A stretch of 64,000 nt of DNA from NCBI GenBank assembly GCA_028869385.1, contig JAGWSR010000096.1:1-64000 (forward strand). The letters run 5' to 3'. A program made the translations under genes and the position numbers. Below the pieces are notes generated by a model. It searched no databases. It was not told where the DNA came from and worked only from the letters and a program-made list of their open reading frames with translations. This document shows, in pieces, positions 27,821-35,273 of this stretch. This stretch comes from a bacterium. Its GTDB lineage: Bacteria; Vulcanimicrobiota; Vulcanimicrobiia; Vulcanimicrobiales; Vulcanimicrobiaceae. The first letter of the stretch is position 1, and each line of letters starts with the position of its first letter.

Positions 27821-29292
27821 TGCGCGCCCTCGCGCTCGCCGCGCTCGTCGCGCAGGCAAGTCCGCTTCCGTCGCCGACGCCGACCGGCCCGATCTACGCG
27901 GGCAATCCGGCGGTGCGCTTCACGCTCGAGTCGCATCCGCTCGGCGTTTCGCCCGACGGCGCGGCGCGGTGGCTCGTCGAGGCCCGCTTCTTCGATGCGA
28001 ACGGCATGCCGACGCGCATCCTCGCCAATAGCGACATCGGCTGGAGCGCTCCCGGCGCGTACGTGCAGTGGCAGACGCGCATGCGCTATGGAACCCCCGC
28101 GGCGATCGTCAGCACCACGCGCGACGGTCCGTTGCGGATCGAGGCGCGAGCGCACGTGCCCGCCATCGGCTCGGCGGTCGCGAGCACCGACACGCGCGCG
28201 TGGCCTGCCGCTCGCGTGGTGGCCCGCGCGCTCGGCCCGCACCTCGTGCAGGTCGGCTGGTTTCCGCGCGAGCGCGGTGCGATTCGCATCGTGCGCCTCG
28301 ACGGGCGCGGCGTGCGCACCGTCGTCGCGACGCTCGCGGGCGGGAGCACCTTTCGCGATGCGAGCGTGCGACCGGGCGTGCACTATCGCTACGTCGTCGA
28401 GCGCGCGCACGAGCCGCGCGTCGCGCTCGCGCCGGTACTGACGCCCCCCGACCCGCCGCCGAGTTCGATCGCAAACGCGAGCGGCGTCGGTATGTGGCTC
28501 TTCTTTACGAACGATCCGCTCGACGACATCTACGTGGGCAAGCTCGATCCGCGCGCCATCGTCGCGCAAGCGGTTCGCGCTCACCTGCACTACATCGAAT
28601 TGCGCACGGCCTACGGCGGGTTCTGGGAGATTACGCCGACCGCCAAGCCGATCGTGGACGCGATCGTGGATGGCCTCGCGGAGCACGGCATTCGTACGAT
28701 CGGCTGGACCGTGCCGCGCGATCTCTCGTTCGAGGACCTGCGGCAGAGCGTGCGCACCGCAACGTATCGCACCGCCCGCGGCACGCCGCTCGTCGGCGTC
28801 GCGGTCGATCTCGAGCGCGGGCCGGAATTCATGGGCGGTGCGCCGGAGGGGTTAGGCGCGCTCGCGAGCTACGCACGCGTGCTGCGCGGCGCGCTCGGAC
28901 CCGCGGCGCTCGTCGTCGCGACCGTCGAGGATCCGTATCTCGAGCACCTCAAGGCCGACGACTACCCGTATGCGGCGATCGCGCGCTCCGCGAGCGTGCT
29001 CCAACCGATGAGCTACTGGCGGATGATGCGCCGCACGCCCACGAGCCCCGAGCAGGTCCGGACGCTGCTGCGCGCCTCGTACGAAAAGCTGCGATATTTC
29101 GCGGGACGCCCGATCCCGATCTCGATGGGCGGTCAGACGGTCGCCGCGGGGCGCAACGGCGCGCCGTCTCCCGCCGAGATCGCCGCCTCGATTGCGACGA
29201 GCCGCTCGCTCGGCGCGCTCGGAATCTGCTACTTCGATTGGGACGGCACGGGCCCGGAGCTGTGGCGCGCGCTCGAGCGCGACCAATGGTGA
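27817..29292 (+). CDS. Exported TIM-barrel glycosidase-like protein
   Basis: 491 residues with a short N-terminal hydrophobic signal. Residues ~30-215 look like a beta-sandwich (fibronectin/Ig-like: WLVEARFFDANG, VHYRYVVERAHEP). Residues ~220-491 resemble the barrel of putative glycoside hydrolases: YIELRTAYGGFW, GIRTIGWTVP, GVAVDLERGPE, LQPMSYWRM, GICYFDWDGTG. Acidic residues at strand ends (DLERG, DWDG) could be catalytic. Coupled to dacB by a 4-base overlap, so a wall- or glycan-related function is likely. The family is not firmly identified. Confidence 0.55.
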   Translation: MMRALALAALVAQASPLPSPTPTGPIYAGNPAVRFTLESHPLGVSPDGAARWLVEARFFDANGMPTRILANSDIGWSAPGAYVQWQTRMRYGTPAAIVSTTRDGPLRIEARAHVPAIGSAVASTDTRAWPAARVVARALGPHLVQVGWFPRERGAIRIVRLDGRGVRTVVATLAGGSTFRDASVRPGVHYRYVVERAHEPRVALAPVLTPPDPPPSSIANASGVGMWLFFTNDPLDDIYVGKLDPRAIVAQAVRAHLHYIELRTAYGGFWEITPTAKPIVDAIVDGLAEHGIRTIGWTVPRDLSFEDLRQSVRTATYRTARGTPLVGVAVDLERGPEFMGGAPEGLGALASYARVLRGALGPAALVVATVEDPYLEHLKADDYPYAAIARSASVLQPMSYWRMMRRTPTSPEQVRTLLRASYEKLRYFAGRPIPISMGGQTVAAGRNGAPSPAEIAASIATSRSLGALGICYFDWDGTGPELWRALERDQW

Positions 29293-29401
29293 CGTAGGTC
29301 GCATCCAATCGCCTTCGCCGTGGGTCTTGAAGGCGGTCATGCCCAAGGCACGCAGCGGGACTGCCGCGCACCAACCGCCAACCCGACTCAACGACCCCAC
29401 C

Positions 29402-30379
29402 ATGAAACGAGTTTTGTTGGCCCAACCGCGCGGTTTCTGCGCGGGCGTCGATCGCGCCGTCGATATCATCGACGAGCTGCTCCGCAATGCGGGAGAGACC
29501 GTGTACGTCCGCAAGGAGGTCGTGCACAACCGCGTCGTCGTCGAGGGCTTTCGCCAACGCGGCGCGATCTTCGTGGACGAACTCGATCAGGTGCCGGCCG
29601 GCTCGCTCGTCGTCTATAGCGCCCACGGCGTCTCGCCGGAGGTGCGCGAGCGCGCGAAGGACCTGCGCCTGCACTCGATCGACGCGACCTGTCCGCTCGT
29701 CACCAAAGTTCATCGCGAGGTGCGCCGCTTCATCGACGCGGGATGCCGCGTGGTGCTGATCGGTCACGCCGGGCACGAAGAGGTCGAGGGCACGATGGGG
29801 CACGGTTACGGCAACATCGCGCTCATTCAAAACGAAGACGAAGCGCGCGCATTTCAGCACGCCGGACCCGAACCGCTCGCGATCGTCTCGCAGACGACGC
29901 TCGCGGTGAGCGACGTCCGCCGCATTATCGAGATTCTGCAGGAACGTTTCGGCAACGTCGAGTTGCCGCCGGTCAGCGATATCTGTTACGCGACCGAGAA
30001 TCGCCAGAATGCGGTGCGCGCGCTCGCGCCGCACTGCGAGGCCGTTATCGTCGTCGGCTCCGCGAACTCATCGAATTCGCGCAGTCTCCGCGACGTGGCC
30101 GAGCAACTCGGCGCGCGCGGCTATCTGACCGACGATCCCGCGGCGATTCGCGCGGAGTGGCTCGCGGGCGTGACGACGCTCGGTGTGACCGCCGGAGCCT
30201 CGTCACCCGAGGGGTTGGTCGAGGCGGTGATCGCACGCGTGCGGGAACTCGATCCGGAGTTCGTGACGGTGGAGCCTTTCGGACAGAGCGAGCCGCCGAT
30301 GACGTTTCGTCCTCCCAAAGAGTTTACGGATTTGCTGGCGACGGTCGGCGCAGGAGAAACGCGCGCGCAAGCTGGGTGA
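29402..30379 (+). CDS. ispH: 4-hydroxy-3-methylbut-2-enyl diphosphate reductase
   Basis: Last enzyme of the MEP isoprenoid pathway, an Fe-S protein. Cluster cysteines lie in PRGFCAGVDRAV, DATCPLVTKVH and SDICYATENRQ; VVYSAHGVSP, GHAGHEEVEGT, SQTTLAVSD and VGSANSSNSR are family hallmarks. The 325-residue length is close to the usual 310-320. The ATG at 29402 begins the conserved sequence, so no longer start is needed. Its last 56 bases overlap the convergent membrane-protein gene. Confidence 0.96.
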   Translation: MKRVLLAQPRGFCAGVDRAVDIIDELLRNAGETVYVRKEVVHNRVVVEGFRQRGAIFVDELDQVPAGSLVVYSAHGVSPEVRERAKDLRLHSIDATCPLVTKVHREVRRFIDAGCRVVLIGHAGHEEVEGTMGHGYGNIALIQNEDEARAFQHAGPEPLAIVSQTTLAVSDVRRIIEILQERFGNVELPPVSDICYATENRQNAVRALAPHCEAVIVVGSANSSNSRSLRDVAEQLGARGYLTDDPAAIRAEWLAGVTTLGVTAGASSPEGLVEAVIARVRELDPEFVTVEPFGQSEPPMTFRPPKEFTDLLATVGAGETRAQAG

Positions 30380-31409
30380 CGAGCCCGATCCACGCGAGCA
30401 TCGCGATGCTCGCTCCGATGCGCGAGCGCGGGTCCGCAGTGAACGCGATACCCGCCGCAGTCCAACACACGAGGATGGCATAGCCCAACGCTGAGGCGTT
30501 CATCGCCGCGAGCGACGGCGTCGCGCGCGCACCGTCGCGCCGCGCTCGCGCGATCCAGGCGATGAACGGCACGATGCGTTGCAGATACCCGACGACCGCG
30601 GTTCCGACGAAGAGCCAGAGGGCGCAAACGATCGCGAGTTGGTTCGCCTCGTACCAGAGCGCCGCGCAGGCGACGATCCCGCCGATGCACGAGACGAGCG
30701 CGTACCAAAATGTTTCGCGTTGATAGGCCGGCGCGCGCGCGCGTCCGATGCGCGTGAATTCCGTTGCGAAGAGCGCGCCCGCGCACGCGAGCGCGATCGC
30801 TCCCGCGCGAAACGCGAGCGCGGCGAGTGCCGCGAGATGCGCGGCGAACGCGAGCGCGCCGATGCGCGACTCGCGGTCCACGCGCTCGAACATCCGCGCG
30901 AGGCGCAGCGAGATCGCGACGATCAGCGTCGCGAAGAAGCCCGCGAGCGCGGCGATCGCGTGTGCGCGCGCGAGCGCCGCGACGGCGATGCCGTCGGCCA
31001 AGCGTGCGGCGGCGGCGATTCCGAACGCGAGCGCGGCGACGAGCCACGCGAGGCTTGCGAGTGCGCCGCTCGCCGCGGCCGGCGGTCGCGTGCCGACGAC
31101 CGTCGCGGCGAGCACCGCGATCTCGAGCGCGAACCCGAGCGCGTGCAGCGCACCGCCGACGGCGACGCGCGTGAAATCGAGCGTCGCGAACCCTTCGACG
31201 ACGAGCGCGGTTCCGCTCGCGGCGCACGCGAGGTGCACGAACGCGAGCGTCGGCATGCGCAGCGTGCGTCGCGCGACCACCGGAACGAATTGATAGAGCA
31301 GCCCGAGCGCGATCGTGAGAAAGACGCCGAGCGCAAGCGCGTGCAGCACGGCGAGAGGCTGCGGCGCCGCGACGAGCATCCAGACGAGCGTCGCGCCCAG
31401 CGTCAACAC
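30324..31409 (-). CDS. Heme-copper oxidase subunit I-like membrane protein
   Basis: 361 residues from a GTG at 31409, with about 10-11 hydrophobic helices and intramembrane histidines (AVLHALALG, LAFVHLACA, ARAHAIAALAGF). It resembles the membrane protein at 2589-3854 in layout. The GTG start would cut the first helix: codons upstream read as hydrophobic protein back to 31475, where an ATA overlaps the M28 peptidase stop as ATAA, with no ATG, GTG or TTG between. The true N-terminus is therefore uncertain. No oxidase partner subunits are adjacent. Confidence 0.5.
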   Translation of the reverse strand: MLTLGATLVWMLVAAPQPLAVLHALALGVFLTIALGLLYQFVPVVARRTLRMPTLAFVHLACAASGTALVVEGFATLDFTRVAVGGALHALGFALEIAVLAATVVGTRPPAAASGALASLAWLVAALAFGIAAAARLADGIAVAALARAHAIAALAGFFATLIVAISLRLARMFERVDRESRIGALAFAAHLAALAALAFRAGAIALACAGALFATEFTRIGRARAPAYQRETFWYALVSCIGGIVACAALWYEANQLAIVCALWLFVGTAVVGYLQRIVPFIAWIARARRDGARATPSLAAMNASALGYAILVCWTAAGIAFTADPRSRIGASIAMLAWIGLVTQLARAFLLRRPSPANP

Positions 31410-31471
31410 GCCGAGCGCGACGAAGGAGAGCGCGACGCTCGGCGGGGGCGTGCTGCCGGGTGCGCTTGCCG

Positions 31472-32797
31472 TTATCTCTCCCGGACCGGCAGCGGATAGC
31501 TGACGTAGCTGCGGTGACCCTTCGCGTCGACGGCGCGCACGCCGAGAATATCGTCGTCCTTGCTCACCGCGACGGTGGCTTGCGTGACGTTACCGACGTT
31601 CTTGACGTGCTGCCATTGCGCGGCATCGGTCGCGCGCCACACGATCTCGTACGAGGTCGCGCCGCTCACCGGCTTCCAACGCAGGGTCGAGTCGTAGCCG
31701 AGTCGCTTCATGACGAGTTGCGCGTCGCGCGGCGGCTCGGGCGCGAGCGCGAGCGAAGCCAGTGCCGCGACGTTCGCGCGCGTGGCGTTCGCGAGATACG
31801 CGTAGTCGAGGAACTGCGGCAGGTCGCCGTACTGTACGCCGCGTTCGACGCGCACGTTTTGATGCTGATGGGTGAAGTTCTCGTGCGGCTCCACGAAGCG
31901 GATCGCCGGAAATCCGTCGGCTTGAAACGATTCCTGATCGCCGCCGCGCAGGAAACGGTCCGCGCGAAAGATCTGTCGCACGGTGAAGCCGCCGACGTAC
32001 GCCGGAATCACGGCGCCGACGTAGCGGGCGATCTCGCGCGAGGGCGAGTCGTTCTCGGAGCCGATCAGGTTCACGCGCGCGGGATCGGCGCCCAGCGGCA
32101 GCGCCTGCGAGAAGACGCGAATGACGTGCGGTTCGCGCGAGCCGTCGCCGCCGTGCGTGTTGCCCACGATGTCGTCGTTGAGGTCGGCGACGACGTGCGC
32201 GCCCTGCTGCTTCAACTCATCGGCGTAGTGCTGCGAACCCCACAAGCCGAGCTCTTCACCGTCGAAGGTCGCGAAGACGATCGTGCCGCGGAAGTGATGC
32301 GGGACCATCACGCGCGCCGCTTCGAGCACCGCGGCCGTGCCGGAACCGTTGTCGTCGGCGCCCGGCGCGACGCGCGTACCGTTGGTGCAGTCGCCGTTAC
32401 AGTCGTCGTAGTGACTCGACATGATGTAGATCGGTCCCGGCTCGTCGCCGCGCAGCGTGGCGATCACGCTCGACTCGGTGACGGCGCGCGGCGTGCGTGC
32501 GGTCTTCGGCTGCACGTAGGTGTCGAGCGCGACGCTCATGCGCCCGTCGCTGCTCTTCGCGATCGATTCGAACTGCGCGCGAATCCAATCGCGCGCGGCG
32601 AAGACGCCGTGCGTGGCGGTAGAGCTCGTTTCGGAGAAGTCGTTGCGCGTGCCGAAGCCGACGAGCTTCGCTTCGTCGGCGCGGAGGCGGGCGACGCTGA
32701 CCGCGTCGACCATCGCGGCGATCTGCGGGTCGCGCACCGGCGCGGGGATTGCGCCGAGCAGCAGCGCGACGAGCGGGAGGACGGCAAGAAGCTTCAT
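31472..32797 (-). CDS. Exported M28-family zinc aminopeptidase
   Basis: 441 residues with a signal peptide (LLAVLPLVALLLGAIPAP). M28 di-zinc ligands are visible: SSHYDD (His), PGADDNGSGTA (bridging Asp), FDGEELGLWGS (catalytic and ligand Glu), DLNDDIVG (Asp) and FVEPHENFTHQHQ (His). The C-terminal ~80 residues look like a fibronectin-III domain (LRWKPVSGATSYEIVWRA). It digests peptides in the periplasm or outside. ATG at 32797 is chosen because GGAGG lies five bases upstream; an ATG at 32809 lacks this. Confidence 0.9.
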   Translation of the reverse strand: MKLLAVLPLVALLLGAIPAPVRDPQIAAMVDAVSVARLRADEAKLVGFGTRNDFSETSSTATHGVFAARDWIRAQFESIAKSSDGRMSVALDTYVQPKTARTPRAVTESSVIATLRGDEPGPIYIMSSHYDDCNGDCTNGTRVAPGADDNGSGTAAVLEAARVMVPHHFRGTIVFATFDGEELGLWGSQHYADELKQQGAHVVADLNDDIVGNTHGGDGSREPHVIRVFSQALPLGADPARVNLIGSENDSPSREIARYVGAVIPAYVGGFTVRQIFRADRFLRGGDQESFQADGFPAIRFVEPHENFTHQHQNVRVERGVQYGDLPQFLDYAYLANATRANVAALASLALAPEPPRDAQLVMKRLGYDSTLRWKPVSGATSYEIVWRATDAAQWQHVKNVGNVTQATVAVSKDDDILGVRAVDAKGHRSYVSYPLPVRER

Positions 32798-32809
32798 GCC
32801 GTCCTCCAT

Positions 32810-33247
32810 TCACGATGCCGCGCTGGTTTCCTGACTACCAGGCGATGCCCGGTCGCGTCGGTAGCGGCCGAGGGTGACCACGGTTCCCGCGCCGGGGCGG
32901 CTCTCCACCGAGAAAAAGTCGCTGCAGCGCTGCATGATCGGTATTCCACGTCCGCGCTCGGCGAAAAGGTTGGGGAGCGGCTGCGCCTCGACCGGCGTCG
33001 CCGGGAGCCCGCAGCCGAAGTCGATCACGCTTGCGAGAATGTGGTCGTCCTCGATGCTCGCCACGATCTCGAGATCGCGCCGACTCCGGGCATGCTCGAT
33101 CGCGTTGGCGAGCGCCTCGCCGATTGCGAAGACGACGGCATCGAGATCGTCCCGCGCGATCCCGTGCAGCGAGGCGAAGCCGAGGAGAGCATCGCGCACG
33201 GTGCGGGCGTATCGGGGGTCGGGTGGGATCTGCAGGTGGAGGCGCAT
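32810..33247 (-). CDS. RsbW-like serine/threonine kinase (anti-sigma factor type ATPase)
   Basis: 145 residues of the GHKL fold: N-box EALANAIEHA, G1 box VIDFGCGLP and G2-like ERGRGIPIMQRCSDFF. Such proteins phosphorylate an STAS anti-anti-sigma factor and bind a sigma factor. Neither partner gene is in the window, so it is an orphan switch kinase. The stop directly abuts the start region of the M28 peptidase on the same strand. It diverges from the cyclophilin gene with 82 bases between. Confidence 0.85.
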   Translation of the reverse strand: MRLHLQIPPDPRYARTVRDALLGFASLHGIARDDLDAVVFAIGEALANAIEHARSRRDLEIVASIEDDHILASVIDFGCGLPATPVEAQPLPNLFAERGRGIPIMQRCSDFFSVESRPGAGTVVTLGRYRRDRASPGSQETSAAS

Positions 33248-33329
33248 GGGAGATCACTCTGGTTGTACCGCAACCACCCGTCGGCGAAACGCGAGAGGCG
33301 CGGGCACGTCGCCGTGCAATTGTCGCACG

Positions 33330-33809
33330 ATGCCGTACACACCGCCGCAAGCCGACGAGCTTGCCGATTATACCGAGCGCGCACGAACCGCCAAGGTGCG
33401 CATCAGCACCGACAAAGGCGACATCGTCTTCACGCTCTATCCCGACGACGCGCCGATGCACGCCGCAGCCTTCATGAAGCTGGCGGAGGCGGGCTTCTAC
33501 GATGGGCTCACGTTCCATCGCGTCGAGCCTGGCTTCGTGATTCAGGGCGGCGACCCGGACGGAAACGGAACCGGAGGGCCCGGATACCGCTTGAAAGCCG
33601 AGTTCAACAAGCGTCCGCACCTCCGCGGAACCGTGGCGATGGCGCGCTCCGCGCAGCCGGACTCCGCGGGCTCGCAGTTCTACATCTGCCTCGACGACGC
33701 GCGGTTTTTGGATAACAACTATACCGTTTTCGGACAGATGACCGAGGGCTTCGAGACGCTCGACGCGATCCGCGTCGGCGACGCGATGAACAAGGTCAGC
33801 GTCGAGTAA
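33330..33809 (+). CDS. Cyclophilin-type peptidyl-prolyl cis-trans isomerase
   Basis: 159 residues, cytoplasmic (no signal). The cyclophilin core is clear: GLTFHRVEPGFVIQGGDP with the catalytic Arg, GTVAMARSAQPDSAGSQFYI and NNYTVFGQMTEGFETLD. It catalyses proline isomerisation in protein folding. The ATG at 33330 gives a short charged N-terminal helix before the barrel. A GC hairpin follows at 33832. Confidence 0.94.
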   Translation: MPYTPPQADELADYTERARTAKVRISTDKGDIVFTLYPDDAPMHAAAFMKLAEAGFYDGLTFHRVEPGFVIQGGDPDGNGTGGPGYRLKAEFNKRPHLRGTVAMARSAQPDSAGSQFYICLDDARFLDNNYTVFGQMTEGFETLDAIRVGDAMNKVSVE

Positions 33810-33831
33810 GACGGATCGACGACGATACGAT

Positions 33832-33852
33832 GGGGCGCGCTACGCGCGCCCC
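33832..33852. terminator. GC hairpin between convergent cyclophilin and multicopper oxidase genes
   Basis: GGGGCGCGC (33832-33840) pairs with GCGCGCCCC (33844-33852) around a 3-base loop. It lies 22 bases after the cyclophilin stop and covers the oxidase stop codon. There is no T-run, so termination strength is uncertain; it could serve both strands. Confidence 0.5.
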
Positions 33853-35273
33853 GCGTACACGACTTCGGTCATCATGCCGCCCATCATGTGGATCTCGTTG
33901 TGGCAGTGCAGCAGCCAGCGGCCCGGCGGCGAGTCCGCGTCGAAGATCCACGTGAGCGTGCCGCCGTTCGCTGGAACGAGCGAGACGTCTTTCGCGAGCG
34001 GGCGCGCGAGCGCCGTGCCGTTGACCTCCACTACCCGAAACGTGTGACCGTGCAGGTGCATCGGGTGATCCATATCGGTCTTGTTGGTGAAACGCACCAG
34101 CACGCGGTCGCCCGAACGCACGTCGATCTTGGGCGTGTTTGGCCACATCTTGCCGTCGATCGTCCAGGCGCCCGATCCGTACTCGCCGCCGCCGAGCAGC
34201 ATCTCTTTGCGTAGCGTGATGCCGCTGCGATCGAACGACGCCGCGCTTCCACCGGCCTTTTCGTAGGTGAAGAAGTCCACGCCGTCGAGACTCTGCGTCA
34301 CACCCGCGGGCGGCGCGTTCTCCATGCCGGGCGTGTGCACGACCACCGCTTGCTCGAACGCGAGCGGATCGGCGGAGACGCCTTGGAGCAGCCATGCGCC
34401 GGGCTTGGTCACCTCGAACCACGCATCGTAGCGCTCTCCGACGCCGATGCGCAGCGCATCGACCTCGAGCGGTTGGGCGAGTGGATTCCCGTCGGAATGC
34501 GTGACGCGCAGGCGATGTTCGGCGAGGCGCACGTACCGCGTCTGACTCGGATTCGCGTTGAGTACGCGCAGGCGCACGCGATCGCCCACCTTAACGGCGA
34601 GCCGCTTGGTCGAGGGATAGCTCGCGCCGTTGATGCAGTGCGCGACGTACGCCGCTTCGTCGCCCATGCGGTCGTCGGGGCGCATGCCCGCCATCTCCGG
34701 CGAGCCCATCGGATCCACCATCGGCGCGTCGCTCGTCCCGCGAATCGCGGCCATGACGCTCGCCATGTTCGGCACGTCGTGAAACACGAGGGCGAACTCG
34801 GCATCGGCGGGTTCGTCCTTCGGGTCTTCGACGACGAAGAGTCCGAAGAGGCCGAGCAGCGTGCCCATCTTGGCGGCGTGGTCGTGATACCAGCGCGTCC
34901 CCGGCGGATTCGGCGCGAACTCGTAGAGAAAGTCGCCGCCCGGCGGCACCGCGGGTTGCGTGACGCCGGCGACGCCGTCCATGGCGTTGGGAAGAATCAT
35001 GCCGTGCCAATGCACGGTCGTATCGATCTGCGAGCGGTTGTGAAACGCCACGCGCACGCGCTGTCCGTGGCGCGCGCGAAGGAGCGGCCCGGGAATCGAA
35101 CCGTTGAATGCGACGCCCGCGAACGACACGCCGCTCGCCGGCGCGAAGGTCAACGGCGCCGCAGTCAGTGTGTAGGCGATCGTGTCCTCGGCGAGCGCGC
35201 GCGACGAGAGCGCGGGAAGCGCCGCCACGATCATCGCGCCCGCGCCCGTGCGCAGGAAGTGTGCGCGGCGCAT
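33840..35273 (-). CDS. Tat-exported multicopper oxidase (CueO/CotA-like)
   Basis: 477 residues. A twin-arginine-like leader (MRRAHFLRTG, then a hydrophobic stretch) fits folded export. All copper motifs are present: HWHG (88-91), HDH (130-132), HPMHLHGH (403-410) and the type-1 site HCHNEIHMMGGM (456-467). A Met/Asp-rich insert at about 170-205 (DPMGSPEMAGMRPDDRM) recalls the CueO Cu(I)-oxidation segment. It could oxidise Cu(I), Fe(II) or Mn(II), or phenols. The ATG overlaps the stop of the heme-porin gene (ATGA), so the two are co-translated. Confidence 0.93.
   Translation of the reverse strand: MRRAHFLRTGAGAMIVAALPALSSRALAEDTIAYTLTAAPLTFAPASGVSFAGVAFNGSIPGPLLRARHGQRVRVAFHNRSQIDTTVHWHGMILPNAMDGVAGVTQPAVPPGGDFLYEFAPNPPGTRWYHDHAAKMGTLLGLFGLFVVEDPKDEPADAEFALVFHDVPNMASVMAAIRGTSDAPMVDPMGSPEMAGMRPDDRMGDEAAYVAHCINGASYPSTKRLAVKVGDRVRLRVLNANPSQTRYVRLAEHRLRVTHSDGNPLAQPLEVDALRIGVGERYDAWFEVTKPGAWLLQGVSADPLAFEQAVVVHTPGMENAPPAGVTQSLDGVDFFTYEKAGGSAASFDRSGITLRKEMLLGGGEYGSGAWTIDGKMWPNTPKIDVRSGDRVLVRFTNKTDMDHPMHLHGHTFRVVEVNGTALARPLAKDVSLVPANGGTLTWIFDADSPPGRWLLHCHNEIHMMGGMMTEVVYAGRA

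Noticed and set aside
29310-29335. Short inverted repeat (CGCCTTC/GAAGGCG) upstream of ispH as a riboswitch
   Set aside because: Seven pairs with a 12-base loop is not distinctive and no known riboswitch core is visible.
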